Origin: Pseudomonas sp. BGr12
GTDB lineage: Bacteria; Pseudomonadota; Gammaproteobacteria; Pseudomonadales; Pseudomonadaceae
Assembly (NCBI RefSeq): GCF_030272895.1
Contig: NZ_JALRNF010000040.1
Coordinates: 1 to 58,456 of the forward strand
Length of the DNA stretch: 58,456 nucleotides
Reading direction: 5' to 3'
Made by a program: the position numbers and the translations under genes. The notes beneath the pieces were generated by a model, which worked only from the letters and a program-made list of their open reading frames with translations, did not search any database and was not told where the DNA came from. Shown in pieces: positions 1 to 8,206 of this stretch (position 1 is the stretch's first letter; the number at the start of each line of letters is the position of its first letter).

Positions 1-42
1 GATGCCTACCATCACCATCAGCGAAGATTGAGATGAGCCCTG

Positions 43-93
43 CGCGGGGCAAGCCCGCTCCTACTGGCCCTGTCGGAGCGGGCTTGCCCCGCG
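43..93. repeat. REP-type inverted repeat pair
   Basis: Two copies of the element with core GCGGGGCAAGCCCGCTCC lie head to head (43-64 and 75-93) around a spacer of about 10 bases. The core recurs at 4984, 37100, 42849 and 52253 in this window. The arrangement can fold as a long hairpin, as Pseudomonas REP doublets do. It sits just beyond the terminator of the cold-shock gene, a usual place for such elements. Confidence 0.85.
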
Positions 94-102
94 ATGGGCA
101 TA

Positions 103-137
103 AAAAAAGCCCCGCCTGTTAAGGGCGGGGCTTTTTT
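103..137 (-). terminator. Rho-independent terminator of the cold-shock gene (bidirectional)
   Basis: GCCCCGCC (109-116) pairs with GGCGGGGC (124-131) around a 7-base loop. The stem is flanked by six or seven A residues on the left and six T residues on the right, so it can terminate transcription in either direction. It follows the stop codon of the minus-strand cold-shock gene by 19 bases. Confidence 0.92.
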
Positions 138-155
138 CAAGCTGTAAAGCGGAAG

Positions 156-365
156 TTAGATAACTTCTACTTCTTCAGCCTGCATGCCTTTCTGACCGCG
201 GGTAGCGATGAAAGAAACCTGCTGGCCTTCTTTCAGGCTCTTGAAGCCGTCAGCCTTGATGGCTTTGAAGTGTACGAACAGGTCGTCACCGGATTGTGGG
301 GTGATGAAGCCGAAGCCTTTCTCATCGTTGAACCACTTGACGGTACCGGTTTGGCGATTGGACAT
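156..365 (-). CDS. Cold-shock domain protein (CspA family)
   Basis: This is a 69-residue single cold-shock domain, the normal size for CspA/CapB proteins, which bind single-stranded nucleic acid and act as cytoplasmic RNA chaperones. RNP1 is visible as KGFGFI (residues 16-21) and RNP2 as LFVHF (29-33). The start MSNRQTG is chosen because it matches family length and is preceded by AAGGAGA; a longer in-frame start 63 bases upstream would add an unrelated N-terminus. The gene is monocistronic, ending at a strong hairpin terminator. Whether it is cold-induced or constitutive cannot be read from the sequence. Confidence 0.95.
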   Translation of the reverse strand: MSNRQTGTVKWFNDEKGFGFITPQSGDDLFVHFKAIKADGFKSLKEGQQVSFIATRGQKGMQAEEVEVI

Positions 366-713
366 GGTCTGTCTCCTTGGACAAAGATAACTACGGCTCA
401 GGAACGCCCTGGCCGAGACTGAGTGCAAAGAGGCAGAAAATTCATGGAGATGGGTTGATCGAAATCTTGCATCAAGTAGAGATTCTCAGTGACACGTGCA
501 GCACAGTGGCGCCACCATAACCGTTTTTCCAGAACGTGCCAATAATCTTGTTGAGCTTTCGCGCAAATCAAGACTGACGGTGCAGTCGCCGGCCCCGCAA
601 GCCCCGTCGGGCGCGGATTTGACACCTGCAGGCGGATGGAACTTTGAACCGGGCGTCGGGCCCGGTAAGATGCGCCACAGATTTTTTCACCTCGTTACTT
701 CAGGACACCCGCC
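366..713. promoter_or_regulatory. Divergent intergenic region between the cold-shock gene and dcd
   Basis: This 348-base stretch has no convincing gene. It must hold the cold-shock leader and promoter on the minus strand and the dcd promoter on the plus strand. The best dcd candidate is TTGAAC (644-649) with TAAGAT (666-671), a 16-base spacer, about 42 bases before the start codon. This is a modest match seen by eye only. Confidence 0.35.
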
Positions 714-1280
714 ATGAGCATCAAATCGGACAAGTGGATTCGCCGCATGGCGCAGGAACACGGCATGATCGAGCCGTTCGTCGAGCGCCAGGTGCGCGGC
801 GAGAGCGACAACCGGCTGATCTCCTTCGGTGTCTCCAGCTATGGTTACGACGTGCGCTGCGCCGATGAGTTCAAGGTGTTCACCAACATCAATTCGGCGA
901 CCGTCGATCCGAAAAACTTCGATGCCGGCAGCTTCGTCGACGTCAAGAGCGACGTCTGCATCATCCCGCCGAACTCCTTCGCCCTGGCCCGTACCGTCGA
1001 GTACTTCCGCATCCCACGCAACGTGCTGACCATCTGCCTGGGCAAGAGCACCTATGCCCGTTGCGGTATAATCGTCAACGTCACGCCGCTGGAACCGGAG
1101 TGGGAAGGCCACGTGACCCTGGAATTCTCCAACACCACCACCTTGCCGGCGAAAATCTACGCCAACGAGGGCGTGGCGCAGATGCTGTTCCTCGAATCCG
1201 ATGAAGAGTGCGAAGTGTCGTACAAGGATCGTGGCGGCAAGTACCAGGGCCAGCGCGGCGTCACCCTGCCGCGCACCTGA
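714..1280 (+). CDS. dcd: dCTP deaminase
   Basis: Dcd deaminates dCTP to dUTP, feeding dUMP to thymidylate synthesis in the cytoplasm. The 188 residues match the usual bacterial length of about 190. The trimer-interface active site is visible: GKSTYAR (110-116) supplies the conserved Ser111 and Arg115, and TLEFSN (135-140) carries the catalytic Glu137. The C-terminal segment [12 protein letters not shown] is the nucleotide-closing tail of the family. The start follows a CAGGAC ribosome-binding site. It appears to be transcribed alone or with the small gene at 1379. Confidence 0.97.
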   Translation: MSIKSDKWIRRMAQEHGMIEPFVERQVRGESDNRLISFGVSSYGYDVRCADEFKVFTNINSATVDPKNFDAGSFVDVKSDVCIIPPNSFALARTVEYFRIPRNVLTICLGKSTYARCGIIVNVTPLEPEWEGHVTLEFSNTTTLPAKIYANEGVAQMLFLESDEECEVSYKDRGGKYQGQRGVTLPRT

Positions 1281-1378
1281 ACCGACGGCGCGCGGGAATT
1301 CCCCGTGCCCCGCGCACTCTAATGCGATGAACCGTTCGCCAGGCACCAGGCCTGGCGAGCGTCGCCAAGGAGTCGCTC

Positions 1379-1612
1379 ATGAAACTCGACCCGAGCATCA
1401 GCGCCAAGCTGGCCGTGCTGCAGCCCAACCAGGTTGGGGTGCTGGCCTGGACGCTGCTGGCTCACCCGCATCCACACACCGCCCATGCCAGCGGTATTCC
1501 CACTCAGCCTGACCCGGATGAGCCGCAACCGCCAGAACCGGGTGAAAAACCGCCCATGGAGCCAGGTGAGCCGACCTTGCCGGACGAAGCACCCCCTGCG
1601 CCCATAGCCTGA
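1379..1612 (+). CDS. Small proline-rich hypothetical protein
   Basis: This is a 77-residue protein with a good AAGGAG ribosome-binding site (1366-1371). The N-terminal half is ordinary; from about residue 40 it becomes a run of Pro/Glu/Asp with repeated EPG and PP units, probably disordered and acidic. No domain is recognised. It lies 98 bases after dcd on the same strand and converges with the ABC ATPase gene, with only three bases between the two stop codons. The ribosome-binding site and fit between neighbours support a real gene; the function is unknown. Confidence 0.65.
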   Translation: MKLDPSISAKLAVLQPNQVGVLAWTLLAHPHPHTAHASGIPTQPDPDEPQPPEPGEKPPMEPGEPTLPDEAPPAPIA

Positions 1613-1615
1613 GAC

Positions 1616-2380
1616 TTACTTCAGGTTGCCACTGAGAAACTGGCGCAGGCGCTCGCTTTTCGGACTTCCGAGGACCTCGGCGGCTGGCCCTTGCTCTTCG
1701 ACCAGCCCCTGGTGCAGGAACATCACCTGGCTCGCTACCTTGCGGGCAAAGGCCATCTCGTGGGTCACCATGATCATGGTCCGGCCTTCTTCCGCCAGCC
1801 CCTGAATCACTTTCAGCACTTCGCCGACCAGTTCCGGGTCGAGCGCCGAGGTGGGCTCGTCGAACAGCATCACCTCCGGTTCCATGGCCAGGGCTCGGGC
1901 AATGGCCACGCGTTGCTGCTGGCCCCCGGAGAGGAAGGCCGGGTACTGGTCGGCGACCCGCGCCGCCAGGCCGACCTTGTCCAGGTACTTGCGGGCCCGG
2001 GCTTCGGCTTCCTGTTTGCTCACCCCCAGCACCCGCCGCGGCGCCAGGCTGATGTTCTCCAGCACGCTGAGGTGGCTCCACAGGTTGAAATGCTGGAAGA
2101 CCATGGCCAGGCGCGTGCGCAGGCGCTGTAGCTCATCGGGGTCGGTCACCCGCAGGCCAAGGTGGTCATGGCTCATGTGCACCGGGTTGCCATCAAGGGT
2201 CATGCGGCCCTCGTTGGGTTGTTCGAGAAAGTTGATGCAGCGCAGGAAGGTGCTCTTGCCCGAGCCGCTGGCGCCGATCAGGCAGATCACGTCACCGGTC
2301 CTGGCCTTGAGCGACACGCCCTTGAGCACATGGTGCTCGCCGTATCGCTTGTGCAGGTCTTCAATGGTCAGTTTGTACAT
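1616..2380 (-). CDS. aotP: Basic amino-acid ABC transporter ATPase (AotP/HisP type)
   Basis: The 254-residue cytoplasmic ATPase energises polar amino-acid uptake. Walker A is GASGSGKST (36-44), the ABC signature LSGGQ spans 150-154, and Walker B with the catalytic Glu is MLFDEP (171-176). The insertion between Walker A and the Q-loop (DGNPVHMSHDH...) is typical of HisP and AotP. It is the last gene of a five-gene minus-strand operon in the order known for P. aeruginosa aotJQMOP, 9 bases after the desuccinylase-like gene. Unlike that locus, no argR follows. Arginine/ornithine specificity is inferred from order and family. Confidence 0.88.
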   Translation of the reverse strand: MYKLTIEDLHKRYGEHHVLKGVSLKARTGDVICLIGASGSGKSTFLRCINFLEQPNEGRMTLDGNPVHMSHDHLGLRVTDPDELQRLRTRLAMVFQHFNLWSHLSVLENISLAPRRVLGVSKQEAEARARKYLDKVGLAARVADQYPAFLSGGQQQRVAIARALAMEPEVMLFDEPTSALDPELVGEVLKVIQGLAEEGRTMIMVTHEMAFARKVASQVMFLHQGLVEEQGPAAEVLGSPKSERLRQFLSGNLK

Positions 2381-2389
2381 GGCAGGCCC

Positions 2390-3505
2390 TCAAGGCGATA
2401 ACAGGTAACCGCTGCGAAAGGCCTGGCGGCCGGCCACATGGGCGATGGCCATGCCGGCGGTGGCCATGCGCCGCAGCGAGCGGGCGTACATGAGGCCGGG
2501 GTAGACGTTGCGCACCGGTGTCACCCGGTCATTGAGCGGGTCGATGACCTCGGCGATCAACTCGCCGCTTTCCAGGTACTGGCCGGGCCTGGCGTGAAAC
2601 ACCAGCAAACCGCCCAGCGGCGTGGTCACCGGCTCCACGCCGGCCAGGGGCGTAGCCGGGTAGAGCAGTTCCGGCAGGGCGGGGGCCGTGCCGTCGATGG
2701 CGCCGTAGTGGGTCAGGTAGGCCAGCAGCGCGGCGCAGTCCTGCTCCGCCAGCGGGTGACTGACGTCGCCCTGGCCGCGCAATTCGACGGTGACCGAGAA
2801 GCTGCCCTGGGGGATCGGGAACGCTTTGCCGAAGCGCTGTTGCAACTGCCACCAGACCAGGGTGAAACACTCGTCGAAGGACTGCCCGCCGGAATCGGTG
2901 GCCAGCAGGCTGGCCTGGGTTCCGAGGTAGCGTGACAGGGGCTCGACCTGCGGCCAGGCCTCGGGGGTGGTGTACAAATGGGCCACGGCTTCGAAGTCGC
3001 AGTGCAGGTCCAGCACCATCTCGGCGTCGCAAGCCAGCCGTTGCAGGGTCAGGCGCTGCGACTGCAGCGGCGTGGATGCCGGGTGGGCGTCCAGGGCGCG
3101 GCGCAGGCATTCACGGATCAGGGCCACGTTGTGCGCCGGGTCCTGGGTCAGGTGCCCCTCGATCTGGTCGCCGATCTTGTCGCTCAGGTCGACGAAGTTG
3201 CGGTTGAAGTTTTCACCGCTTTGCATTTCGTAGCGGCCCAGGGGCACATCCATCAGCACCTGTTCCAGGCCGACCGGGTTGGCGACCGGCACCAGCACCA
3301 CCTCGCGCAGCAACAGGCCCTGGGTTTCGAGCTCGGCCAGGCGTTGCTTGAGGTGCCAGGCCACCAGCATGCCGGGCAATTCATCGGCGTGCAGCGAGGC
3401 CTGGATATAGATCTTGCCGGTGCCACGGGGGCCGAAGTGGAAGCTGTGGATCTGGCGGGCGATGCCGGGCACCGGAGCCAGAATATCGTGGGTCGAGTGG
3501 TGCAT
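2390..3505 (-). CDS. aotO: Succinylglutamate desuccinylase/aspartoacylase-family protein (AotO type)
   Basis: This 371-residue protein belongs to the M14-like zinc amidohydrolases. HADE (39-42) has the HxxE zinc-binding pattern, GENFNRNF follows near 120, and LDLHCDFEA supplies a plausible third zinc His near 172. The family removes acyl groups from N-acyl amino acids. Its place between the permease and ATPase genes, 7 bases from one and 9 from the other, matches AotO, whose exact reaction I do not know to be established. There is no signal peptide, so it is probably cytoplasmic. It may process an imported acylated amino acid, but that is inference. Confidence 0.82.
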   Translation of the reverse strand: MHHSTHDILAPVPGIARQIHSFHFGPRGTGKIYIQASLHADELPGMLVAWHLKQRLAELETQGLLLREVVLVPVANPVGLEQVLMDVPLGRYEMQSGENFNRNFVDLSDKIGDQIEGHLTQDPAHNVALIRECLRRALDAHPASTPLQSQRLTLQRLACDAEMVLDLHCDFEAVAHLYTTPEAWPQVEPLSRYLGTQASLLATDSGGQSFDECFTLVWWQLQQRFGKAFPIPQGSFSVTVELRGQGDVSHPLAEQDCAALLAYLTHYGAIDGTAPALPELLYPATPLAGVEPVTTPLGGLLVFHARPGQYLESGELIAEVIDPLNDRVTPVRNVYPGLMYARSLRRMATAGMAIAHVAGRQAFRSGYLLSP

Positions 3506-3512
3506 ATCAGTC

Positions 3513-4223
3513 CTAGTGAGTCGGTCCTAGAAAAGCCAGCCAGCGCCGCTCGGCGAGGCGGAACAGGCCAACCAGTGTGAAGGTCACGCACAGGTAGATC
3601 AGTGCGGCGATACCGAATGACTGGAAGGTCAGAAACGTGGCCGAGTTGGCGTCGCGCGCGACCTTGAGCACATCCGGAACGGTGGCGGTGAAGGCGACTG
3701 TGGTGGAGTGCAGCATCAGGATCACCTCGTTGCTGTAGTAGGGCAACGAGCGGCGCAGCGCCGACGGCATGATGATGTAAGCATAAAGTCTCCAGCCGCG
3801 CAGGCCGTAGGCCTTGGCCGCTTCCACTTCGCCATGGTTCATGCTGCGGATCGCCCCGGCGAAGATCTCCGTGGTGTAGGCGCAGGTGTTCAGGGCGAAG
3901 GCCAGGATGGTGCAGTTCATCGCGTCGCGAAAGAAGCTGTCGAGCAGCGGCTGTTCACGTACGGCGGCCAGGCTGTAGATACCGGTGTAGCAGATCAGCA
4001 GCTGGATATACAGCGGCGTGCCGCGGAACAGGTAGGTGTAGAACTGCACCGGCCAGCGGATCCAGAAACGCGGCGAGACGCGGGCGATGGACAAGGGGAT
4101 CGAGGCCACGAAACCGATGGCCAGCGAGGCGGTGAGCAGCCACATCGTCATGGCCAGGCCGGTGATGTGGGTGCCATCGGTATAGAGGAAGGCTCGCCAG
4201 TATTCCTGCAGCAGTTCGATCAT
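3513..4223 (-). CDS. aotM: Amino-acid ABC transporter permease (AotM/HisM type)
   Basis: The 236-residue inner-membrane permease has several hydrophobic segments. The EAA loop is visible as GEVEAAKAYGLRGWRLYAYIIMPSA, cut here into its two halves GEVEAAKAYGLRGW and RLYAYIIMPSA; it docks on the ATPase. The start codon overlaps the stop of the preceding permease by four bases (ATGA), indicating translational coupling. The two permeases should form a heterodimeric channel. Assignment to the M rather than the Q subunit rests on gene order. Confidence 0.88.
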   Translation of the reverse strand: MIELLQEYWRAFLYTDGTHITGLAMTMWLLTASLAIGFVASIPLSIARVSPRFWIRWPVQFYTYLFRGTPLYIQLLICYTGIYSLAAVREQPLLDSFFRDAMNCTILAFALNTCAYTTEIFAGAIRSMNHGEVEAAKAYGLRGWRLYAYIIMPSALRRSLPYYSNEVILMLHSTTVAFTATVPDVLKVARDANSATFLTFQSFGIAALIYLCVTFTLVGLFRLAERRWLAFLGPTH

Positions 4224-4948
4224 CGGATGGCCTCCCGGGTGCCGACGTTATAGCGCCGTTCCAGCCAGCGCAGGCAGATGTTCGAGGCGCTGGTGATCAG
4301 CAGGTAGATGAAGGCCGCGACCATCAGGAAGTAGAACAACTGATAGCTGCTCTTGCCGGCGTCCTGGGCCGCCTTGACCAGGTCGGCCAGGCCGATGATC
4401 GACACCAGGGCGGTGGCCTTGAGCATCACCATCCAGTTATTGCCGATACCGGGCAAGGCGAAGCGCATCATCTGCGGGAAGACCACGAAGCGAAAACGTT
4501 GCAGGCGCTTGAGGCCATAGGCGGTGGCGGCTTCGACCTGGCCGCGGGGCACGGCGAGGATGGCGCCGCGGAAGGTCTCGGTGAAATAGGCCCCATAGAT
4601 GAAGCCCAGGGTAATGACACCGGCCGCGAACGGGTCGATCTCGATGTATTCCCATTCCATGTAGTCGGTGAGGTTGGTCAGCCAGGTTTGCAGGCTGTAG
4701 AAAATCAGCAGCATCAGCACCAGGTCCGGTACACCGCGGATCAGGGTGGTGTAGAGCTGCGCCGGGACGCGCAGCAGGCGGATCGGCGAAAGCTTGGCGC
4801 TGGCGCCGAGCAGGCCCAGCCCGACGCTGACCAGCAGCGACATGGCCGAGAGTTTGATGGTCATCCAGGTGCCCTGCAGCAGCAAGGGGCCGAAGCCCTT
4901 CAAGCTGAATGCCGAGAGCCCCAGGTATTGCAGCAGGTCTTCGAACAT
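4220..4948 (-). CDS. aotQ: Amino-acid ABC transporter permease (AotQ/HisQ type)
   Basis: This is a 242-residue polytopic inner-membrane protein of the HisMQ family. The coupling loop begins GQVEAATAYGLKRLQRFR and is followed by VVFPQMMRFALPG. It is the second gene of the operon, 129 bases downstream of the binding-protein gene; that gap contains a REP-type repeat (4984-5072), which may stabilise the upstream message and give more binding protein than permease. It overlaps the next permease by four bases. Confidence 0.88.
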   Translation of the reverse strand: MFEDLLQYLGLSAFSLKGFGPLLLQGTWMTIKLSAMSLLVSVGLGLLGASAKLSPIRLLRVPAQLYTTLIRGVPDLVLMLLIFYSLQTWLTNLTDYMEWEYIEIDPFAAGVITLGFIYGAYFTETFRGAILAVPRGQVEAATAYGLKRLQRFRFVVFPQMMRFALPGIGNNWMVMLKATALVSIIGLADLVKAAQDAGKSSYQLFYFLMVAAFIYLLITSASNICLRWLERRYNVGTREAIR

Positions 4949-4983
4949 GAACTCAACCTATGCCAGGTGTATGCGGTCTTTGT

Positions 4984-5072
4984 GTAGGAGCGGGCTTGCC
5001 CCGCGATGAGGCCGTTCGAAACGCAGCATCTTCATCGCGGGGCAAGTCGAGGCGTCGAACCGCCGCTCCTAC
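4984..5072. repeat. REP-type inverted repeat, one arm altered
   Basis: GTAGGAGCGGGCTTGCCCCG begins at 4984, and an inverted partner begins at about 5031. The partner starts with the usual TCATCGCGGGGCAAG but then continues TCGAGGCGTCGAACC before CGCTCCTAC, so it is a variant or interrupted arm. The element sits between the stop of the binding-protein gene and the first permease gene. Confidence 0.75.
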
Positions 5073-5077
5073 AACAA

Positions 5078-5860
5078 TCATTTACCGCTGTAGAGGTTCA
5101 GTTCACCGAAGTGCTTTTTCTGGATCGTGGCATAGGTACCGTCATCGTGTAACGCTTTGATACCTTTATCGAGCAGCGCCTTGAGCTCGGTGTTACCTTT
5201 TTTGATACCTACCGCGGTCTTGGACGGCAACAACTCGCTGTCGACCGGTTGGCTGACTTCGTAATCGGCGCCCTGTGGCGACTTCAGGAAGCCCAGTTCG
5301 GCCTGGAGCATGTCCTGGATCGAGGCATCAAGGCGGCCGGACACCAGGTCGGCATAGACCTGATCCTGGTTCTGGTAGGCCTGGGTCTTGACCCCGGCCT
5401 TGTCCAGCACGGCCTTGGCGTAGGCCTCCTGGATGGTGCCTTGCTCGTAGCCGACGGTCTTGCCCTTGAGCGAGGCGATGTCGGTGCTCAGCCCCGAGCC
5501 TTTCTTGAACACGAACGAGGTCGGGCCGGAGAACAGTTCGCTGGAGAAGTCGATGACCTTCTCGCGCGCCGGGGTCACCGTCATGGACGAAATCACCCCA
5601 TCGAACTTGTTGGCCTTGAGCCCCGGGATCATGCCGTCGAAATCGCTTTCGACCCACTTGCACTTGACCTTGAGCTCGGCGCAGATGGCGTTGCCCAGGT
5701 CGATATCGAAGCCCACCAGGCTGCCATCGGCAGCTTTGGATTCAAAAGGTGCATACGACGGATCGACGCCGAAGCGCAGCTCCTTGTACTCCTTGGCCAG
5801 GGCATTGCCCGCAGCCAGACACAACGCGAGTGCGGAAACCGTCAGCCATGCTTTTTTCAT
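5078..5860 (-). CDS. aotJ: Periplasmic basic amino-acid-binding protein (AotJ/ArgT type)
   Basis: The 260-residue precursor begins MKKAWLTVSALALCLAAGNALA, a Sec signal peptide. The mature part is a type II solute-binding protein; FGVDPSYAPFESKAADGSLVGFD is the family N-lobe pattern and PAREKVIDFSS the hinge-region motif. The start at 5860 is chosen over one 21 bases upstream because AAGGAC lies correctly before it and the signal peptide begins there. It is the first gene of the transport operon and captures substrate for AotQMP. Arginine/ornithine preference is inferred. Confidence 0.88.
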   Translation of the reverse strand: MKKAWLTVSALALCLAAGNALAKEYKELRFGVDPSYAPFESKAADGSLVGFDIDLGNAICAELKVKCKWVESDFDGMIPGLKANKFDGVISSMTVTPAREKVIDFSSELFSGPTSFVFKKGSGLSTDIASLKGKTVGYEQGTIQEAYAKAVLDKAGVKTQAYQNQDQVYADLVSGRLDASIQDMLQAELGFLKSPQGADYEVSQPVDSELLPSKTAVGIKKGNTELKALLDKGIKALHDDGTYATIQKKHFGELNLYSGK

Positions 5861-5992
5861 TGTGTGTCCTTGGATTCGCAAAGTGTTGGGGTGGCAATAG
5901 GCCGTTACCGCCCACTGCCAGACATCACCAAGAAAGCAAGTTTCACACCATGTAGCGGATGGGCCGCAAAGCGGCCCGGATTACCGACCCTC

Positions 5993-8020
5993 TCAGTAGC
6001 GCGCATCCACCGGTTTGCCACCGTTGGGCCAGTCCTTGGCCTTGTCGGCAAAGTCCGGCCGTGGCTGTTGCGAGAACCAGGCGGCGACATCCACCGCCTC
6101 CTGGTCACTCAGGCCGCCCTGGCCCAGGGGAAAGCCCTCGTGAAAGCCGATCGGCATGTTGCGTTTGACGAATGCGGCCGCCGTGTAGGTGCGTGCCATG
6201 CCGGCGCCGAGGTTGAACGACTGCTCGCCCCACAACGGCGGGAACACAGGGGTGCCATCGGCACGGGCGAGGCCCTCGCCGTTGTCACCGTGGCACACCG
6301 CGCACTGTTTGACGTAAACCTGCTGGCCATTGGCAAGGTCGGGTTTGATCGACGGGTCGATCTTGCCGACCCCGCGGCCGGCCACCTTGTCGCCGGGCAG
6401 GGTGTTGTTCTTCATCCAGTCGAAGTAGGCGACCATGGCTTGCATGTCGGCCGATTGCGGCGGGATCGGCTTGCCGTTCATGGAGCGACGGAAACAGCCG
6501 TTGATGCGTTCCTCCAGGGTGATGACCTTGCCGGCCCGTGGCGCGTAGCCGGGGAAAAATGCCGACACGCCGACGAAGGGCGAGCCATCGGCCACCGTGC
6601 CGGCGTTCAGGTGGCAACTGGTGCAGTTGAGGCTGTTGCCGACGTTATCCGGCAGCAGCGCCTTGGTCTGCAGGTGCAGGCGCATGCCGCGGATCACCTG
6701 CTCGGCGTTGGGCGCGGCGAGCAGGTCGGCCAGGCGCGGGGTCTGGAAGGTCGTCGAGTCGGTGGTCTGCGGATTGAGCTGGCCGCGCAGCGCTTTCACC
6801 TGATCGGGTGTGACCGCCGGGCTGTCGTTGCCCCAGCGCCCGCGCACGAAGCTGAGGATTTCGGCGATTTCCTGATCCGACAGGCGAGCGAACCCGGGCA
6901 TGGTGTACACCCGCGAGTGGGTGGCGGTCTGTGCGCTGGCCCAACCGGTGAGGGTGATATGCAGCAGGGAGGTCGGGTCTTTCGAGGCAATGCTCGGGTT
7001 GCCGGCCAAGGGCGGGAACATGCCCTCCACGCCGCCGCCGTCGGTGCGGTGGCAGTCACTGCAAAATTGCGTGTAGCCCAGGCCGCCGCGACTGCTGAAC
7101 AGGTCGTCCGGGGGCGCGGCAGGGGCCAGTGCCACGGCCGGCATGGGCAGGTCGTCCTCGCCGGGAGGCAGGGACTTGAGGTAAGCGGCGATAGCCGTGA
7201 GGTCGGCATCGCTGAAGTGCTGGGTGCTGTGGTGAATCACCTCGGCCATGTTGCCCGAGACGGTGGCGAAGCGGTTCTGCCCGGTCTTGAGCAACTGCAC
7301 GGTGTCCGGCACCGTCCACAGGTTGCGCAGGCTCAGGGCCCGCCAGTGCTCGACGGTTTCACCGGCGAGGAAGTGCTTGCCGCTGCTGCCGGCATCGCTC
7401 ATGGCCTTTTCCTGGAAGGCCAGGCCCCGTGGCGTATGGCAGGCACCACAATGACCCAGGCCTTGCACCAGATAGGCACCGCGGTTGATCAGCGGGTCGC
7501 GGTCGGGGTCGGCTTCGAAGGGCTGGCTGTCGACGAACGCCCAGTTCCACAAGGCCAGGCCCCAGCGCATGTTGAACGGCCAGACCATGTCGGCGGCCTG
7601 GTTGGAGCGGCTGATGGGCGTTACGCCTTGCATCAGATAGGCGTAGAGCGCACGCATGTCGGCTTCGCTCATCTTGGCGTAGGACGGGTAGGGCATGGCC
7701 GGGTAGAGGTAGGTGCCGTCCGCGCTCACGCCCTCACGCATGGCCCTGTCGAATTGCTCGAAGCTGTAACGACCGATGCCGGTGTTCGGGTCCGGGGTGA
7801 TGTTGGTTGAGTAGAGGGTGCCCATGGGCGTCTGCAGTTGCAGTCCCCCTGCCATCGGCGGACCCTGGGGCGCGGTGTGGCAGGCGACGCAGTCACCCAG
7901 CTGGGCAACGTATTTGCCACGCGCGAGCAGGTCATCCTCGACGGCTTCACTGGCCTGCAGGGCAGGGATCGACAACAACGCCGCGGCGCACAAGGCCAGA
8001 CGTGAGAGGGCACTGTCCAT
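5993..8020 (-). CDS. Pentaheme c-type cytochrome, apparent fusion of an alcohol-dehydrogenase triheme subunit and a TsdA-like diheme module
   Basis: The 675-residue exported protein has a signal peptide (about residues 1-23) and five CXXCH heme sites starting at Cys44, Cys191, Cys320, Cys466 and Cys573. Residues 1 to about 410 look like the triheme cytochrome subunit of membrane alcohol or gluconate dehydrogenases, with pairs such as CVACHT and CGACHT. Residues 440 to 660 instead resemble the thiosulfate-dehydrogenase TsdA family: FVGVSAFFPGYAPRAG, then ERINGCFRRSMNG with Cys509 at the place of the heme-ligand Cys, then CAVCHGDNGEG and PPLWG. The start follows AAAGGAAT. No dehydrogenase subunit gene is adjacent, so the electron donor is unknown. 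A hairpin lacking a U-tract lies at 5961-5977 after the stop. Confidence 0.85.
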   Translation of the reverse strand: MDSALSRLALCAAALLSIPALQASEAVEDDLLARGKYVAQLGDCVACHTAPQGPPMAGGLQLQTPMGTLYSTNITPDPNTGIGRYSFEQFDRAMREGVSADGTYLYPAMPYPSYAKMSEADMRALYAYLMQGVTPISRSNQAADMVWPFNMRWGLALWNWAFVDSQPFEADPDRDPLINRGAYLVQGLGHCGACHTPRGLAFQEKAMSDAGSSGKHFLAGETVEHWRALSLRNLWTVPDTVQLLKTGQNRFATVSGNMAEVIHHSTQHFSDADLTAIAAYLKSLPPGEDDLPMPAVALAPAAPPDDLFSSRGGLGYTQFCSDCHRTDGGGVEGMFPPLAGNPSIASKDPTSLLHITLTGWASAQTATHSRVYTMPGFARLSDQEIAEILSFVRGRWGNDSPAVTPDQVKALRGQLNPQTTDSTTFQTPRLADLLAAPNAEQVIRGMRLHLQTKALLPDNVGNSLNCTSCHLNAGTVADGSPFVGVSAFFPGYAPRAGKVITLEERINGCFRRSMNGKPIPPQSADMQAMVAYFDWMKNNTLPGDKVAGRGVGKIDPSIKPDLANGQQVYVKQCAVCHGDNGEGLARADGTPVFPPLWGEQSFNLGAGMARTYTAAAFVKRNMPIGFHEGFPLGQGGLSDQEAVDVAAWFSQQPRPDFADKAKDWPNGGKPVDARY

Positions 8021-8167
8021 TGCATTATTCCTTTAATCACCTGGCCCCGGGTGGTCCCGACGGCCAAGGCGTGCAATTGCTTTTATGGTTCATCAGGCAG
8101 TACGGGCGAGGTCGCCCTACGGTTTCGTTGTAGAACAATTGCGGGCGGGGGCTGTTGATATGGATCA

Positions 8168-8194
8168 GCGCAGCCGGCATTGCACCGGCTGCGC
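8168..8194 (-). terminator. Hairpin downstream of quiP, possible terminator
   Basis: GCGCAGCCGG (8168-8177) pairs perfectly with CCGGCTGCGC (8185-8194) around a 7-base loop. It begins 13 bases after the quiP stop codon. The following bases are not T-rich on the minus strand, so it may only protect the 3' end. Confidence 0.45.
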
Positions 8195-8206
8195 GCAGGC
8201 GGGGAA

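Noticed and set aside
5249..7810. A plus-strand open frame of 853 codons
   Set aside because: It is antisense to aotJ and the cytochrome gene, has no ribosome-binding site, and its composition (Val, Gly, Ala, His, Gln, Arg) is that of a shadow frame in high-GC DNA.
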